Shown here: in pieces, positions 1 to 11,903 of the stretch
Numbering within the stretch: position 1 is the first letter of the stretch
Layout: every line of letters starts with the position of its first letter
Assembly: GCF_003369915.1 (NCBI RefSeq)
Contig: NC_046675.1
Span: 24,676,001-24,740,000, forward strand
DNA length: 64,000 bases
Reading direction: 5' to 3'
Origin: Drosophila miranda
Lineage: Eukaryota > Arthropoda > Insecta > Diptera > Drosophilidae
Program-made: the position numbers and the translations under genes
Notes under the pieces: generated by a model
The model's input: only the letters and a program-made list of their open reading frames with translations
Database searches by the model: none
Told to the model about the DNA's origin: nothing

Positions 1-1959
1 GGGTTTGCGCGTCACAGCAGCAGCAGCAGTAGCAGCAACAACAATTCCATTCACTATGTAGTCTATCAACGCCACAGCCTCAAACAGACAAACTGTGTGT
101 GTGCCGAGTCTGTCTGTATGTTTGTGTGTCGGGGCGCCTCAATGGCCGATTGACCTTTGCATGTTAGATTAACATTGAATATGCAGCACCCCCGCACCCT
201 CCTCTCCCCTTCCCCTACCTAACAGTCTGTGTGTACGTGTGGTTAGAGATTTAATTAGTTTAGCCTCAGCTGGGAGACCACCACGTGCAAAAGCTAAAAG
301 TTATGCAAATGACTATGATCGAGGTCAAACGCTATCATTTATCTATGCAGCATAGAATACATTTGTGTGTGTGTGTGTGTTGAAAAATTGTCGGTAATTT
401 GCTTTCTAGTGTTTTCTTCCTGCCTGCCTTTGGGGCTCATTTGGTGCCAGACGACCCCGAAAATCACCACAGAACCCAATCGAAAATCTCCTCCAACCCT
501 GTCTGGGGTCTCAACCCTGCTTTTACGGTTATTTACGCTCGTTTCCTTCCTTCCTTCCGCCTTCTGTGCCGCGTGGGCGGGCGTGTGAATGAGTGGAGGA
601 ATGTGCATATGCAGCTTAAGGGCGAGCGGCGTGTGGGGGGGCGTGTGCGGTCGACATTGAAAAACCTCACGTGCGTTTCGCGTTGCCAACTAAAAAATAT
701 CGTACTTTTTTTTCATTCTCTTATGTTGGCTGATGCTCTGTTGAGGTCAAAGTCGCGGGTGAAATACAATGCGAGCATTTTTTCTCAAATAAGCATTTGC
801 CAAATTGAAGGCTACACACACTCTGGTTAAGCTGGTCACACTTTCAGTTCATTCCCACACTATTGTGCATCCTATGGATGTCCCTCTCTCTGTCATCTAT
901 CTGCCTTCAGCCTTGCTGCTGCTGTGCCTTCAACATGTGTTCAACATAAGAATGGATCGGGTGTACAAGAACAACAAAAACACTAACCCGGCAAAACTCC
1001 GTCAAACGGCGCTTTTAGTCAGACCACTGCGAGAGCAAGAGAGAGAGCTCTGCTTCTTGGCCTCATGCATGGATTTCTGTGTGCAATGCAGGGGGGATCA
1101 GCAGAGCCAGCAGCAGCGCACTGCTTGGTCCAACTGCAAGCAGCTGTTGTTGGATTGACTTCTGCTGCGGCGGCCGTTCCACTCTCTGCTGTTGTTGTTT
1201 TCTGCTGCTGCTTTCTTTGTTGTTTTTGCTGCTGGATTTTGTTGTACTTGAGAACGTGTTTTTCCTCGTTTTTGTTTTGTAATTGTTTAATTGCTTTTTA
1301 TGGCCTGCACTTTATTCCGGTTTCTTTTTTGTATTTGCACACTTTTGAGAACATTTAATGCAATTTTTAGTGGGAATACTGCTTGCTATGCTTGGAATTA
1401 AATGAAATATTTACATCTCATTTCACAATGATATAAAATATTCTATATTTTTTGCAATTAAACTTGAGACTCTCCCCCAAATCGGTAGATTTCCACGAAA
1501 AGCTCTGAATAATCTAATATTTCCCTTACGATCGCAGAACAGGGTGTTGCGTGTTCTCACTTGGTGTTTCTCCTTTCAAAGATGTATTCCCTTTCGGGGT
1601 TTGAACACTTTTCACAGCACTTTTCTTTCATTTTTTCCACAATGAAGCCATTTCTGTATTATTATTACAATTTTCTTTTGTTTTTGTGTTTGCTACTGTT
1701 TGTTTTTTTCTGTTTTTTTATTGGATGAAAACTGTTTTAATTTGTCATATCCGTTACGCTTTGTCTCTCTGTTTGTGTGTGTGTTTGCGTCAGGGAGAGA
1801 TGGAGTTATATAGGGGATTTCGGAGAGGGTTAAGGTTCATGATGTTGCATTTTGAGGGCCTCTTTCTCTCACTGCTTGAAACTTTCGCCACATTACGAAA
1901 ACCTTGCTTCCTTGCCCCTTCTTAAAACTCTTTTTTTTAACAGTTTCTTGTCGTTACAG
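1..1959. other. Gene-poor, simple-repeat-rich DNA
   Basis: No coding region can be supported here. The stretch holds a CAG run near 16-33, a TG run near 365-380, T-rich tracts and short frames with no family signature. A TGGTCACACTT match near 835-845, close to core-promoter Motif 1, has no gene attached. The composition resembles the long 5' regulatory or intronic DNA of a developmental fly gene, but nothing in the window shows which gene. Confidence 0.5.
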
Positions 1960-2057
1960 GTCAAAAGTCTGCAAGACAAAGCAGTGGAGAAGGAGAGCGC
2001 TAGCAAGAGAAAGAGAACGAGGAGAGCAGCGCAGCGCAGCATACAGATACCGAAAAG
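1960..2057 (+). other. Candidate purine-rich exon, probably non-coding
   Basis: A long pyrimidine tract ends in TTACAG at 1959, and a 98-base purine-rich stretch follows up to a GTAGGC donor at 2058. GAG/AAG-rich sequence of this kind acts as an exonic splicing enhancer. One frame stays open and would encode a Lys/Arg-rich peptide, but it has no recognised family and no in-window partner exon. A 5' UTR exon of a gene outside the window fits best. The call rests on splice-site appearance alone. Confidence 0.3.
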
Positions 2058-2967
2058 GTAGGCAGCAGGCAAAATAAATTGTAGAAAAAACCTCATAAAT
2101 AACTCGAAAAACCAGTTTATGTTGCCGGTGTACAAACAGAAAACAACAATAACACCGAGAATGTGCAAGCAGCAGAGGAAGTGCGAGCGAGCCAAGAATA
2201 GTACTTAACGCGAAGAAACAACAAAAACTCGTTAAAGCTCTGCAGAAGATGTTGGAAAAATAAAGCACAGAAGACAGCTGACTCGAAAAAACCAAAAGAT
2301 ACATACACACAGCTGTGTGTTCGATACAGAACGAGAGAGAGAGATGAAGAGATATTCAGATACAATTCCAAGAGCGATAATGTAACTGCTTGGCAGGAGG
2401 AATTGGATTTGCCAGCTCTTTTATGGATAGCAGGGATACAACGAGAGACGAATATCCGTGTTGGGGCTGCTGAATTCACAAAAAAAAAAAAAAACAACAA
2501 AAACTGGAGCAAACACAAATTAAACTAAACGTCATAGCGATAAAATGATTAACACGTACAACAACACCAAGAAATTTTCCCCTTATATGTGGGTATATTT
2601 TGTGTAACTACAGATGTGTGTGTTTTGTATGTTTGTGTGTAGTGCACACCCGCAGCGCACCGCGCGACCTCTGAGTGATTGCAAAAAAAACTCAAAAGGA
2701 GGAGGAATGACAACTGCTACGGAAAGCGATCGAAAATGAACTGTGCCGGAGAGAGAGAACACTTGGCCAAGTCGCATCGTGTTCAGTCGCGTCTGGGGCA
2801 GAGAGAGAGAGAGACAGAGAGAGGAGAGAGCGAATGCGTGAGAGCGAGGCAAGGCAAAACACTTGTGAGCGTGTGAAAATGAAAATGCGGCAAATGAGCA
2901 TTTCGTATTAGTATGTAATTATTGTTCATGGCGCTGTTCTGCTGTTCTGCTGCCGCCGCCACATATG
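2058..2967. other. Non-coding A-rich and GA-rich stretch
   Basis: I see no gene. The stretch is A-rich (including a run near 2480) with short GAGA tracts near 2333-2343 and 2803-2830. GAGA tracts of this type can bind GAGA factor (Trl) in fly promoters. Frames on both strands are low-complexity and have no recognisable domain. Confidence 0.45.
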
Positions 2968-3155
2968 GGAGAGCGAGAGAGAGAAAACATAGGAGAGAGA
3001 TACTGCACTAGTAAATGTGAGAGAGAAAGATACAATAGCAAATGTAGCAGAGCAAGATACAATAGCTAATGTAGACGAGAGAGAGATACTACAATAGCAA
3101 ATGTAGTGGGAGAGGGCGATACATAAACGGCAATAGTGTGTGAGAGCGAGCGACA
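2968..3155. repeat. Degenerate GA-rich minisatellite
   Basis: A unit of roughly 35-45 bases recurs four to five times. It combines a GAGAGAGA core with a spacer resembling ATACAATAGCAAATGTAG. The spacer is seen near 3031-3050, 3057-3074 and 3090-3107, with diverged versions on either side. The GA cores could serve as clustered GAGA-factor sites. The array is imperfect, so it is old or not under strong homogenisation. Confidence 0.6.
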
Positions 3156-6100
3156 TATTGACAATGATGATGTATAAGTAAGTAGCCGCGTGCGTGTGTA
3201 CATGCGTGTGAGTACATGCGTCAGAGGCGACGACCCAAGCTTATGGAAAACTCGTTACACAAACAAAACGCACCTGTCAAGCACACACATGCATGCACTC
3301 TCTCACTCTCCCACTCTCTGCTCTGAGCCGGCAAGCAGATCTTGCAGCTCAGCGCAGTCGCAGCTTCTGTTGGACAGAGTAACGGGTGGATGACTCATGC
3401 ATGCAGTGAATAAGCAGTGAAGCAGTGCAGCAGAGCTGGATGGTGGGGACTGCTTGAACAACAACACTGCTTCTATAGCGTAACAGTCTATGAATGATAT
3501 TGCTGTTCGTTTTTGTCGGAGTATTAACTGTTGGGCCACTGGGGAAATGTTTGACCACACCGAACATTTTCCTTTGAACAGCTGATCTAGACAATCAAAT
3601 TTATGACGAAAATGAAATTGCAGGAAAACCATAACTGTAACTGTAAGGTTGATTTAATTTTCTACTGCACATGTTTATTAAAAAAAAAAGAAAGCAGTGA
3701 TGTTGAAAATAAATTTTTACACGCCACTTGCGCTACATAATAAAACAAAATAAAACAAAAAACTAAACCAACGTAACTTTGTTGCCAACCAACCGACACA
3801 CACACACAGAGACAGCCACATGTAACGTAAAACAAACTTTTTGTATTACTTTTTATTATTTAATAGCAGAAGCAGCTCCATGGGGCGGCTCTGGCCGTGG
3901 GGTTGTAGGGTGTTTCTTCGGTTGGGATAACCTACATTTTGAGTCGAGCTGGCAACGAGAACAACAAGAAACATGTAACTGTAACGTAGGCCAGGCCGGG
4001 CCAGGGTTGCCACCTGCCCCCAATCGGCAAGGAATCGAAAGAGAGGGAGGAGAGTGAGAGGGGTAGAACCAGAGGAACCGCAAAAAGCAAAGCCAAAGTT
4101 GCGTGTGGCGAAAAGTAGCTTCAATAATAATAATACAAGAAAATGCTGATGAAAAATGAACGAAAGCGAGAGGAGGGTTACATTGACGAGGAGAGAATGG
4201 AGGGGGAATGGGGGCAAGCAGCTGTGGCTTACAAAAAACAAGGACAAATTGCGGATTAAGCAAAAGGAATGTGAATGTAAAAGCGTACACAAAGGAAATA
4301 AAAAAGCAAAGCACATGACTTCCAGACCGACTAACGGGACCAATAAACCAACCCAAGACCGACCGTCAGACCCCAACGACCCAACCATCCACAAACACCG
4401 CAGCCACTGCCCCGCTGCTGATGACGTCATTAGGCTGTTGTCGACTGTCAATCGGTCGGTTCTGCTGCCTGCTTCCACTGCTTCTTTCTCTCTTGCGAGA
4501 GACACGGAAGAGAGAGTGAGTGAGTGGCGGCAACTGCTTGCTTGCGTGTGTTTGTGTGGGTGCACGCAGCAACAAGAAAGAAAAGGCCAAGTTTGCTGAC
4601 GATTAGCAGCATAAGTGGAACCACCGCAAGCTGATGGCTGATGGCCAGGGCTGCCACCAGGCGGCCCCCAATCGCCACCACTCGCCGCCGCCGAAGATGA
4701 TGTGAAAGATGATGTCTAATGTTTTAGTGTGCGACAGAAATGGTCAATGCGAGGGCGTTCGCCTAGAGAAACGGTGACATCTGTACACTCTTTCGTTGGG
4801 CATAAGGCGAGTCCAAGATTGTAACCACTTGAAGCAGTAGCATTGGAACAAACTATACCAAAAATTTGTGTTACCAGATCATCAATCGCTCTATCTTGAA
4901 TTGATTCTATGTGGAACAAAAACGAGAATCAATCGCTGATAAGTGAGCTACAGATGTACATGCACGAGTATGTGGGTGCCATTGGGGATGCGGGGAGGGG
5001 CATAGAAATGCTTTTCATGCACTTTACAATGCACCTATCCATTGGATACAGAGGGCATGGCAGCTCTTCAAACAAAAGTTCACAATGAAATGCACATGGC
5101 AGTGTACAATGGTACAGCAAACGTAAGCAGAAAAACAGGAAAACCAATAGTGTGAAATTTTCATCTAATTAAATTAGATGCCAGTCATGCTTGAACACGA
5201 GAGGGAAGGCAGGCGGGGAGGGCGGTGTGTAGGCAGCGTGCGTGTGCAAGTGAAAAGCCTGTCAAACAAATCGATGGGGGATTTAGTTAACAAACAGCTG
5301 ACACAAAGCTTGGACACAGTCCACCTCCTCCCCATCCCCACAGCAGCTTCAGCTTTACGTACCTTTAAAACCCATCCGCAGTGACTCATCACGTATTATT
5401 CTTTACGTTTGACAGAAAAACGGAAGAGAAATCCGCACAGAAATCCTTTTGCACTTAAGCTTGAATGGCCCGAGAGAAGAGGAAGGCTGACAGCCTCCGT
5501 CTCCACCACCACCACCTCAGCCAGTGTTGATTAACGAACGAGCATCGTGCTAGTGGACTTTGGATTAATGAATAATATACAGAATACAGTCCGCAATGTG
5601 TTCTGCATTACATTACAAAATTCATTTGTCATTACAAAAGAAAAATCATCTTCTCTGCAGAGGCACTTCTTTCAATAGTAGAACGATATCTGCTCTAATT
5701 TCCAACAATAATCTCTATAATTTATTTCTCCATCACAGCGATAACTGTTTCCATTTTGAAAATTTAGACAGCTTTTGCGGCTGATAAAAAGTTTTACGAC
5801 ATTGATTAATAAAATAAATGACTTTGTTTGGGAAGCTATCAGAATTTTGAAATCAGAGACCGCCTAGGCGCAGTTTACGCAGCACTCGACGCACACAGCG
5901 ACTTTTTACCGATTTTCTCACATTTCCACACTGGAAAAGTTCAAGTGCAACGAGCCAAAGAGCAGGAAAATGAAATGGGACAAGTGCTCTTCTTTCAACT
6001 ATTTTCAACTTGCTCGAGTTGCCTTCCCTTTCACCCCTGAACACTCTCCACTCTCCAATCTCTGCTCCTGTTCTCGAAGTCTCCTACAGAGCTCAACTAT

Positions 6101-7478
6101 TTGCGTTAATTTCTCATCTTTGTCTCTGTCCCGGGCATTCCTTTGGTGGAGAAAAGAGGATGAGCAAGTAGAACCATGGACGGGGGTGGGAGGGGTACAA
6201 ACTTATTAGAGGCAGAACGAGGCGCACTAACAAGTTGCTCGGGTCAAGTCTCAAGTCTGGTTTTTTGTTTGAGCTGCTCTTCTCTCCGCACTCTTTCAAA
6301 TTCCAATGGTATTATAATTTAGATATCTCTCTCTTTAATGATAAATTGGATTTTCTAGCTGAATCGATCTTTAAGCTGAACTGTTGTGAAATATTTAAAA
6401 TAGGGAGAAACACCCTTTAAGGTTCTGGAACTGCAAAGGTATTCAAACTTCGGCTACAAAAAATATACCTTTTCCGAGGTGTCAGTGTGTAAAAACTTCG
6501 TTGCACTTGAGTCTTCTATCATGATTTATTTATTTTCTTCTTCTCTTTTTTGTGTGTGTTTTAGAGGACGGCGACAGAAAAGATTTCAGTCATTTTTAAT
6601 GAACAAAGTCTGTCTGTTTTTCTTACAGTCGCTGTTCCTCTCCTCTTTCTTGGGCTCCGACTGCGGCTTGTTTTTCCTCCTCTCGTGATGTTCTCCTTTT
6701 TTTCTTTCTTAATTATCAGCAACTGGTTTTTCCATTGCCATTGATTTCGGTCTTGGTATTTGTTGTCTTCTTCTTTATGCTCTCGTAATTGTTTTTAATT
6801 TTCGAAAACAAATAAATGTCGCGTTGGAAAAACACAAATTCATAAATTACATTTTAATTAATTAATTGCTTTTTGGCCACCAAAGCAAAAAAAGAAGAAC
6901 AAAAAAATATATGTATGTATTTACAGTAATCTTCAATGGGCACGGGGTATGGGCATCCCTGTCTCGCCTTCGTTTTCGTGTAATTGAGGTCAAACGCGTT
7001 GTCCGCATATCAACTGCAGTCTGCAGGAGAAGCAGTGCAGAGGAGTAGCTGAAGAGAGCCACTGCTGTGGTAGTAGGAGTAAGAAAGAGAGAGAATGGGA
7101 GAGGAGAGGGAACGGGAGCGGGAGCTCAATAACCCCAAAGTCCAAGAGCTGTTGCCCGAGTTTTGTTTTTACTTCTGTCTCTTTTTTTTGATAATTACAC
7201 CACAAGCAAGCACACACACACACACACACCGGCATGCATTAAAATGGGTATAAGGAAACGCATATCAATATGCAACGAGTACCCCATGTTACAACTAATC
7301 GATACCCCGTATACCCCAAAAATACATAGAATAGAGGGTCATCAATTCCTGTTTCTGGCTGAACATCCTTAAAACAAATCCACTTTCATAGCCTACAACT
7401 ACAGGGTACAAGAAACTCATTTGATTGAAGGTTAAATCACTTGAGAGAGTCCGTAACTAAATATTTAATCACATAATT
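3156..7478. other. No supported gene; simple repeats
   Basis: About 4.3 kb in which I find no convincing coding exon on either strand. The longest frame (3846-4565, minus) is Leu/Ser/Phe-rich and is the complement of purine-rich DNA with no family motif. A CA run lies near 7211-7230. An AATCGATA match to the DRE element lies near 7298-7305 and is not attached to a gene. Intronic or regulatory DNA is the most likely content. Confidence 0.45.
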
Positions 7479-7556
7479 ATGACCATCGGACGCGTCGGCA
7501 TCGCCATCCGCATCGATGCACAGAACGAGGAGACCTGGAGACGTGGGCTAGGGTAA
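7479..7556 (+). other. Short GC-rich open frame, possible exon start
   Basis: A 25-codon frame starts with ATG at 7479 and ends with TAA at 7554-7556. It is GC-rich with codon-like third positions inside AT-rich DNA, and a GTAAAT donor-like site overlaps its end at 7553. It could be a small first coding exon or an upstream ORF. I see no acceptor or continuation, and no recognised family. Confidence 0.2.
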
Positions 7557-10092
7557 ATGTTTGCACAAATGATTTCGTTTGACAGTGCGACCATATCTAA
7601 TCACGAGAACTTTTGCTGAACTGATCAATGATGTTCCTCGTTAGTTTTATTATAAATTTCTAAACCCAGAGGTCACTGTGTACCAGCCAGGGATTATTAG
7701 GACCCCAGATCAATAAAGTACAGAGAAAATGGTTCCCCACTTTGTCATTCCCATGGTGCCCGTCCCCCCCAAAATCATTCCAGTATATATGGTGGCATCA
7801 TGAAGAGCAAACAAGTGTGTACAAATATATATCCCCGAAAAAGAACCCAAAATGCAGACAACAAACAAACCGTATAATGTAATATAAAACATTCCATTCC
7901 TCATACACAGAGACCCAAAGCCAAAGCCAACAACAACCTAGAAGTGTCAATAGACGTGCAGGGCAGGGCAGAGGAGAGCAGAGCACAAGGTAACAAACAA
8001 CGAGACAACCGACGCACTATTGGACCCATATCCAAGGCAGCAAGCAACCTCTTTCCGACACACACACAAGGAGGCCGGGACGGGATGGGACCAACTAAAA
8101 TGTCTATAAAATATTTATAATGTGCGTGGCGGGTGTGGGGTGTGTGTGAATTTTACTTTCCGCTTCCTTACACAAACATTTCTCATATGTATGTAAAGTA
8201 TATCTATTATGCATGTATGGATTGGAAAACCATTTCGTGCCAAGAGGAACAAGAAGCAAACGTCTCCGCTCCGCCACTCTGATAAAGCAGCAGCCGCCGC
8301 GGAAAAGAAAATCAAACACAAAAAAAAAACACACAAAGTTTAAATAGAAAATTCTCTGGGCTAAAAATAAAATCTTTTTGGCAAACCCCAAAAACAATAA
8401 CAAAACGCGAAAAGCCACTCAAGTGATAGTTGAACTTTTGCCCAAGTGTGAGTGTGTGTGTGTGTATGCGGGTTCTCTTAGCTAACACGTATATACATAA
8501 AAGCCAATCTATATAGTGGGATATAGTAGGAGTATAATGTGCGGTTGTGTGCCGCATACAGGTGGCATAATCTGTTCAATGGCAGCACTTTCGTGTGGCA
8601 CAGCTCCCTTACGATTTGGCATTGAATATATTGAATAAAAGCAGAGTATTTTCAACACAAAGGAAAGGTGACTTGTTGATGTCACAGGAAGATAGGTATA
8701 AATCCCTCTTGCAGCATTCGTTCAATCATTTAAGAGTTCGAAAAAGTCGATTGAACAATCTTATCGTTATCATAATATTCATTCATTCTACATCTAAACT
8801 TGATAGCAACATTTATGAAAACAATGAACTCTTCCGGCGCCTAAGAGTGTTTTTTCCTGCCAAACTTGGGAAAATAGGCTTGGTAATTGATTTGTTTTTT
8901 ATTTCTGGTCATACCAGAGTCTCAGAGTCTTAACCACCCATCGCCCAATCGAAATTAAGTAGCTGTCGAAAATTACAATGCTAAAATAGGGAACATTGTG
9001 GTAGGGACAAAGTGTCAAATGGAACGGTACTCTCTCTGAGAGTTCTTTTTTGACTTGTCGACTCACCTAGCTTGCCGTTCGCGTCGCTGCATCTTGGTTT
9101 CTGTTTATTTTTTGTGGTTGTCAATGACTGCTGCTCCGACGAAAGCCTTTTGAATTTCGATTCAAAAAATATTAATCACTTTCTATAGAATTTTGATACC
9201 GAATTTTTTTATCGGCAAAATGGAACTGGAACTATTGTTGGATTGGTGTGCTGGCTGCTGCTTTCCTCTGCTGCTGCTGCTTGCGTTATTTTGATCGGTA
9301 AGAGTGATCCGAGATGCGACTTGCTGGTGGATCTGTAGGATCAGATACAGATACAGGGTACGGGGCCACTGAGAGACACGGATGTACGGACACGCACGGA
9401 CATGCACGTACACACACACACTCACTTAACGTTCACGCATGTCGCGCATGCGGCCAACACACACGTTTACGTTTGCGTTTACGCTGGATCTCTCTCCGGC
9501 CGCTCTCCCGCTGAAGAGTACAGGTGTGCGTCGATCGTCGTCGCTCCCGCTCCCACTCCCACGTTATAGGCTGTGCTAGCTTACAGTTATTCCCGTTCCT
9601 TTTCCCGTTTTAGCAGCAGCTGTTGTTGTTGTTGCTGTGAGGTCGTCGGTTGACATTAAATATGAAATTTGAGCAGCATTTCTTCGAATTTTATGGTTTA
9701 TTTCTATTGTTTTTGTAGAAATTTCATGAAAATATTATTAAATTTTGTATGGGGTTCAGGGGGATGTGTATGTGTCTGTGTTTAGGTATGTGTCAGAAGG
9801 CGGGCTATTTTGTTTTTACACTCGGACGTTTCGAAGGGAGTTTTGTTCTACGTTAAATATCTCTATTTATACAATTTCTTTTGCCTGTACAATTTGACAA
9901 GATCACACTTTTTAACATTTTCCTCCAACAAATCAAGCGCAATTCTGTGTATAGTATTGTTTTCTGTTCAATTTGTTGCTATGTATGTATTTTTTCTTTT
10001 TCACATTTTAGCGCCGGCAAAGAACAACATAACGTAAAATCAACAACAAACAAAACGCTTTCTTGTGGTGTAGTTAAATTCTGTTAATAAAG
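7557..10092. other. No supported gene; simple repeats
   Basis: Nothing coding is supported. The stretch contains CA and GT runs (near 8450-8465 and 9410-9422), T-rich tracts and frames with no recognisable domain. It probably continues the regulatory or intronic DNA of the left end. Confidence 0.4.
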
Positions 10093-10189
10093 ATTTAACC
10101 GGTCAGCGCGCGTTTTAAACATTTACAACACATCTCTGCGGGTGCTTCCCGATAAGGGCAGGCGAGGTCGTAATCAGATCAAGCTGCAA
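10093..10189. other. Candidate exon, strand ambiguous
   Basis: A GC-rich, codon-like block sits in AT-rich DNA. On the minus strand a strong pyrimidine tract ends in CTTGCAG at 10184-10190, followed by a 22-codon frame and TAA (10183 down to 10115). This would be a C-terminal exon. On the plus strand a frame runs across 10093-10189 to a GTAAAA donor and would encode an Arg/Lys-rich peptide. The minus-strand acceptor is the better splice site. I cannot assign a family to either reading. Confidence 0.3.
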
Positions 10190-10224
10190 GTAAAAAAGGA
10201 AAGAATTGCATTAATTTACACCTC

Positions 10225-10327
10225 AACAAAATGTCCATTCTTGCACGGTATTTCTATCAGGCAGGGCAGTATTTTTGCTTGGTATATTGGGTGAAGTGGA
10301 CCTGCTGGTGACGGCATGGTCACACTG
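10225..10327 (+). promoter_or_regulatory. Motif 6-like / Motif 1 promoter elements
   Basis: TGGTCACACTG at 10317-10327 is an exact match to Drosophila core-promoter Motif 1 (YGGTCACACTR, the M1BP site). A GGCAGTATTTTT match, one base off Motif 6 (KTYRGTATWTTT), lies about 50-60 bases upstream. This pairing is typical of housekeeping promoters, and its orientation predicts a plus-strand start near 10,330-10,400. No coding sequence follows until 11,904. It could therefore serve a long 5' UTR of Mat89Ba, a non-coding transcript, or nothing. Confidence 0.4.
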
Positions 10328-11795
10328 AGTGGCGCTGAGGCTAACTAAATTTGCTTTTTCTCATTGATTTTCGTTTAATTCACAGCCTTGTTGTCCCCCA
10401 AATGCTCTTTCAAACTGATATGCACTTGAAACGCGCGGACTTTGAATCAATGAGAGTCGGTATTGCATGTGAAAATTGATTGACACCTCCTTTGGACCAG
10501 GGCAGACAGAATTAGGCCAATTAGTGGCGTTGCGTATACCTCATCCTCTTTGGGCCTGTTACAGTTTTGGAAAAATGTCTCGGCCAGGGCTAGGCGGAAG
10601 GCCAAGCGATCAATTTTCGTACGTGATTTCTTTTATTTTTATAATTTTTCACGTTTTGTTATTCGATGCAGCCAAAAAAAAACTCGACGGCGGCCAACTG
10701 ATGGCCAAAGAGCCAGAGACAGAGCGAGAGAGAGTGAGAGAGCGCACGTATGAGAGGCAGAGAGGGTGTAACTACTCAAGTTTTGGCCATATTTTTTCAT
10801 TGAGCCGCCTTTTGCCAACGCATCATTATTTACCGAGGGCTTTATGTTCTTCCCCAATATTGAGTGATTTTCACGCTTAATTAATTTGGTGGTCCCGTTT
10901 TTTGGTGATTTACCTTTTAGACAGTTTTGCACGCATTTTCACTACGCCTCATTTTTTCACTTATACACTGGCACGCACGCACTCACAGACACAGTTACAC
11001 ACACTCACACCAGGACCGAATTCAATTTTGCAATTTGAATTACTTTTGCACTAACTAATAGCGGTGTGTATATAAGTTGATTTTTCGGGCGCTTCGTTGA
11101 CTACTTAGTGCACTACTTTTTACATATTCATCATAGTCTATTTCCGTTCCATTTTCAATTAAACTCTTCTCAAAAGACCAAAAAAGCACGCAAGAGCACG
11201 AGAAAAATGGTGCGATTTTTTCCCTTGCTTGCTCACACACACACACCACACACACACAAACACGGTCTGACAGTGGGGCCGTGTCGGGAAAGGACGGAAA
11301 TGCTTCAGCGGCGTCAATATAATATACCAGATTCAAATATTCTATTTCCCCCGATTTGGTTATATTTTGTGTTTATTTCATTAAAAACCTTGATATTTGT
11401 ATTTCAGATTTCCTTGAGAAGTGTCTATAAAATACCAAAGAAAATACCACAGCACTGCCCAATTAGCCGGCAGCTTTGTTTACATATTTCCACTCGCAAT
11501 CGTCAAAAAACCTATCAATCGTTCTGCACATGTCCCTTTTGTGACGAAAATATTTTATTTCACTTAAGTAAATCTTGAACATCTTGTAGTGTCAGCCAGG
11601 ACCAAGGGCAAAGAGCAAACATCTTCAACCAAGTTACACTCCACACACTTACACACAACACGGCACAGCTGCCACCGGACTATGTATTAAGCAAAACAAT
11701 TGTAATTGTTTATGAACATATTTCATAAACTTTTGTCCACTCCGCACTCAATCGTTCGATTTTTTACGTTTGACCTAAAATCTACAGCTTGCGGA
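10328..11795. other. Upstream flank of Mat89Ba, no gene seen
   Basis: No coding exon can be supported. A TATATAAG element lies at 11069-11076 on the plus strand, and CA-rich simple repeats occur near 10970-11010 and 11235-11262. The frame at 11108-11578 is long by chance and Phe/His/Thr-rich, with no family signature. Confidence 0.4.
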
Positions 11796-11845
11796 CAGGG
11801 TGACCATACTTCGGCTGCAGATAAAATACCCAGAAAAATACTGAA
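11796..11845 (-). promoter_or_regulatory. Motif 6 / Motif 1 pair upstream of Mat89Ba
   Basis: Read on the minus strand, TTCAGTATTTTT (11845-11834) matches Motif 6 exactly. TGGTCACCCTG (11806-11796) matches Motif 1 with one mismatch. They lie about 60-110 bases upstream of the Mat89Ba start codon but point away from it. The pair may act bidirectionally or belong to a left-facing transcript. A TATA box is not seen here, which fits a housekeeping or maternal promoter. Confidence 0.45.
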
Positions 11846-11903
11846 TGGCAACACGTGCAGTCCAGTCCAGATAACATAATTTACATTTGATCTGTTGAGC
11901 GAA

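Noticed and set aside
3846-4565. A 239-codon minus-strand open frame rich in Leu, Ser and Phe
   Set aside because: It is the complement of purine-rich DNA, has no domain or splice context, and overlaps another frame of similar length. It looks like composition, not a gene.
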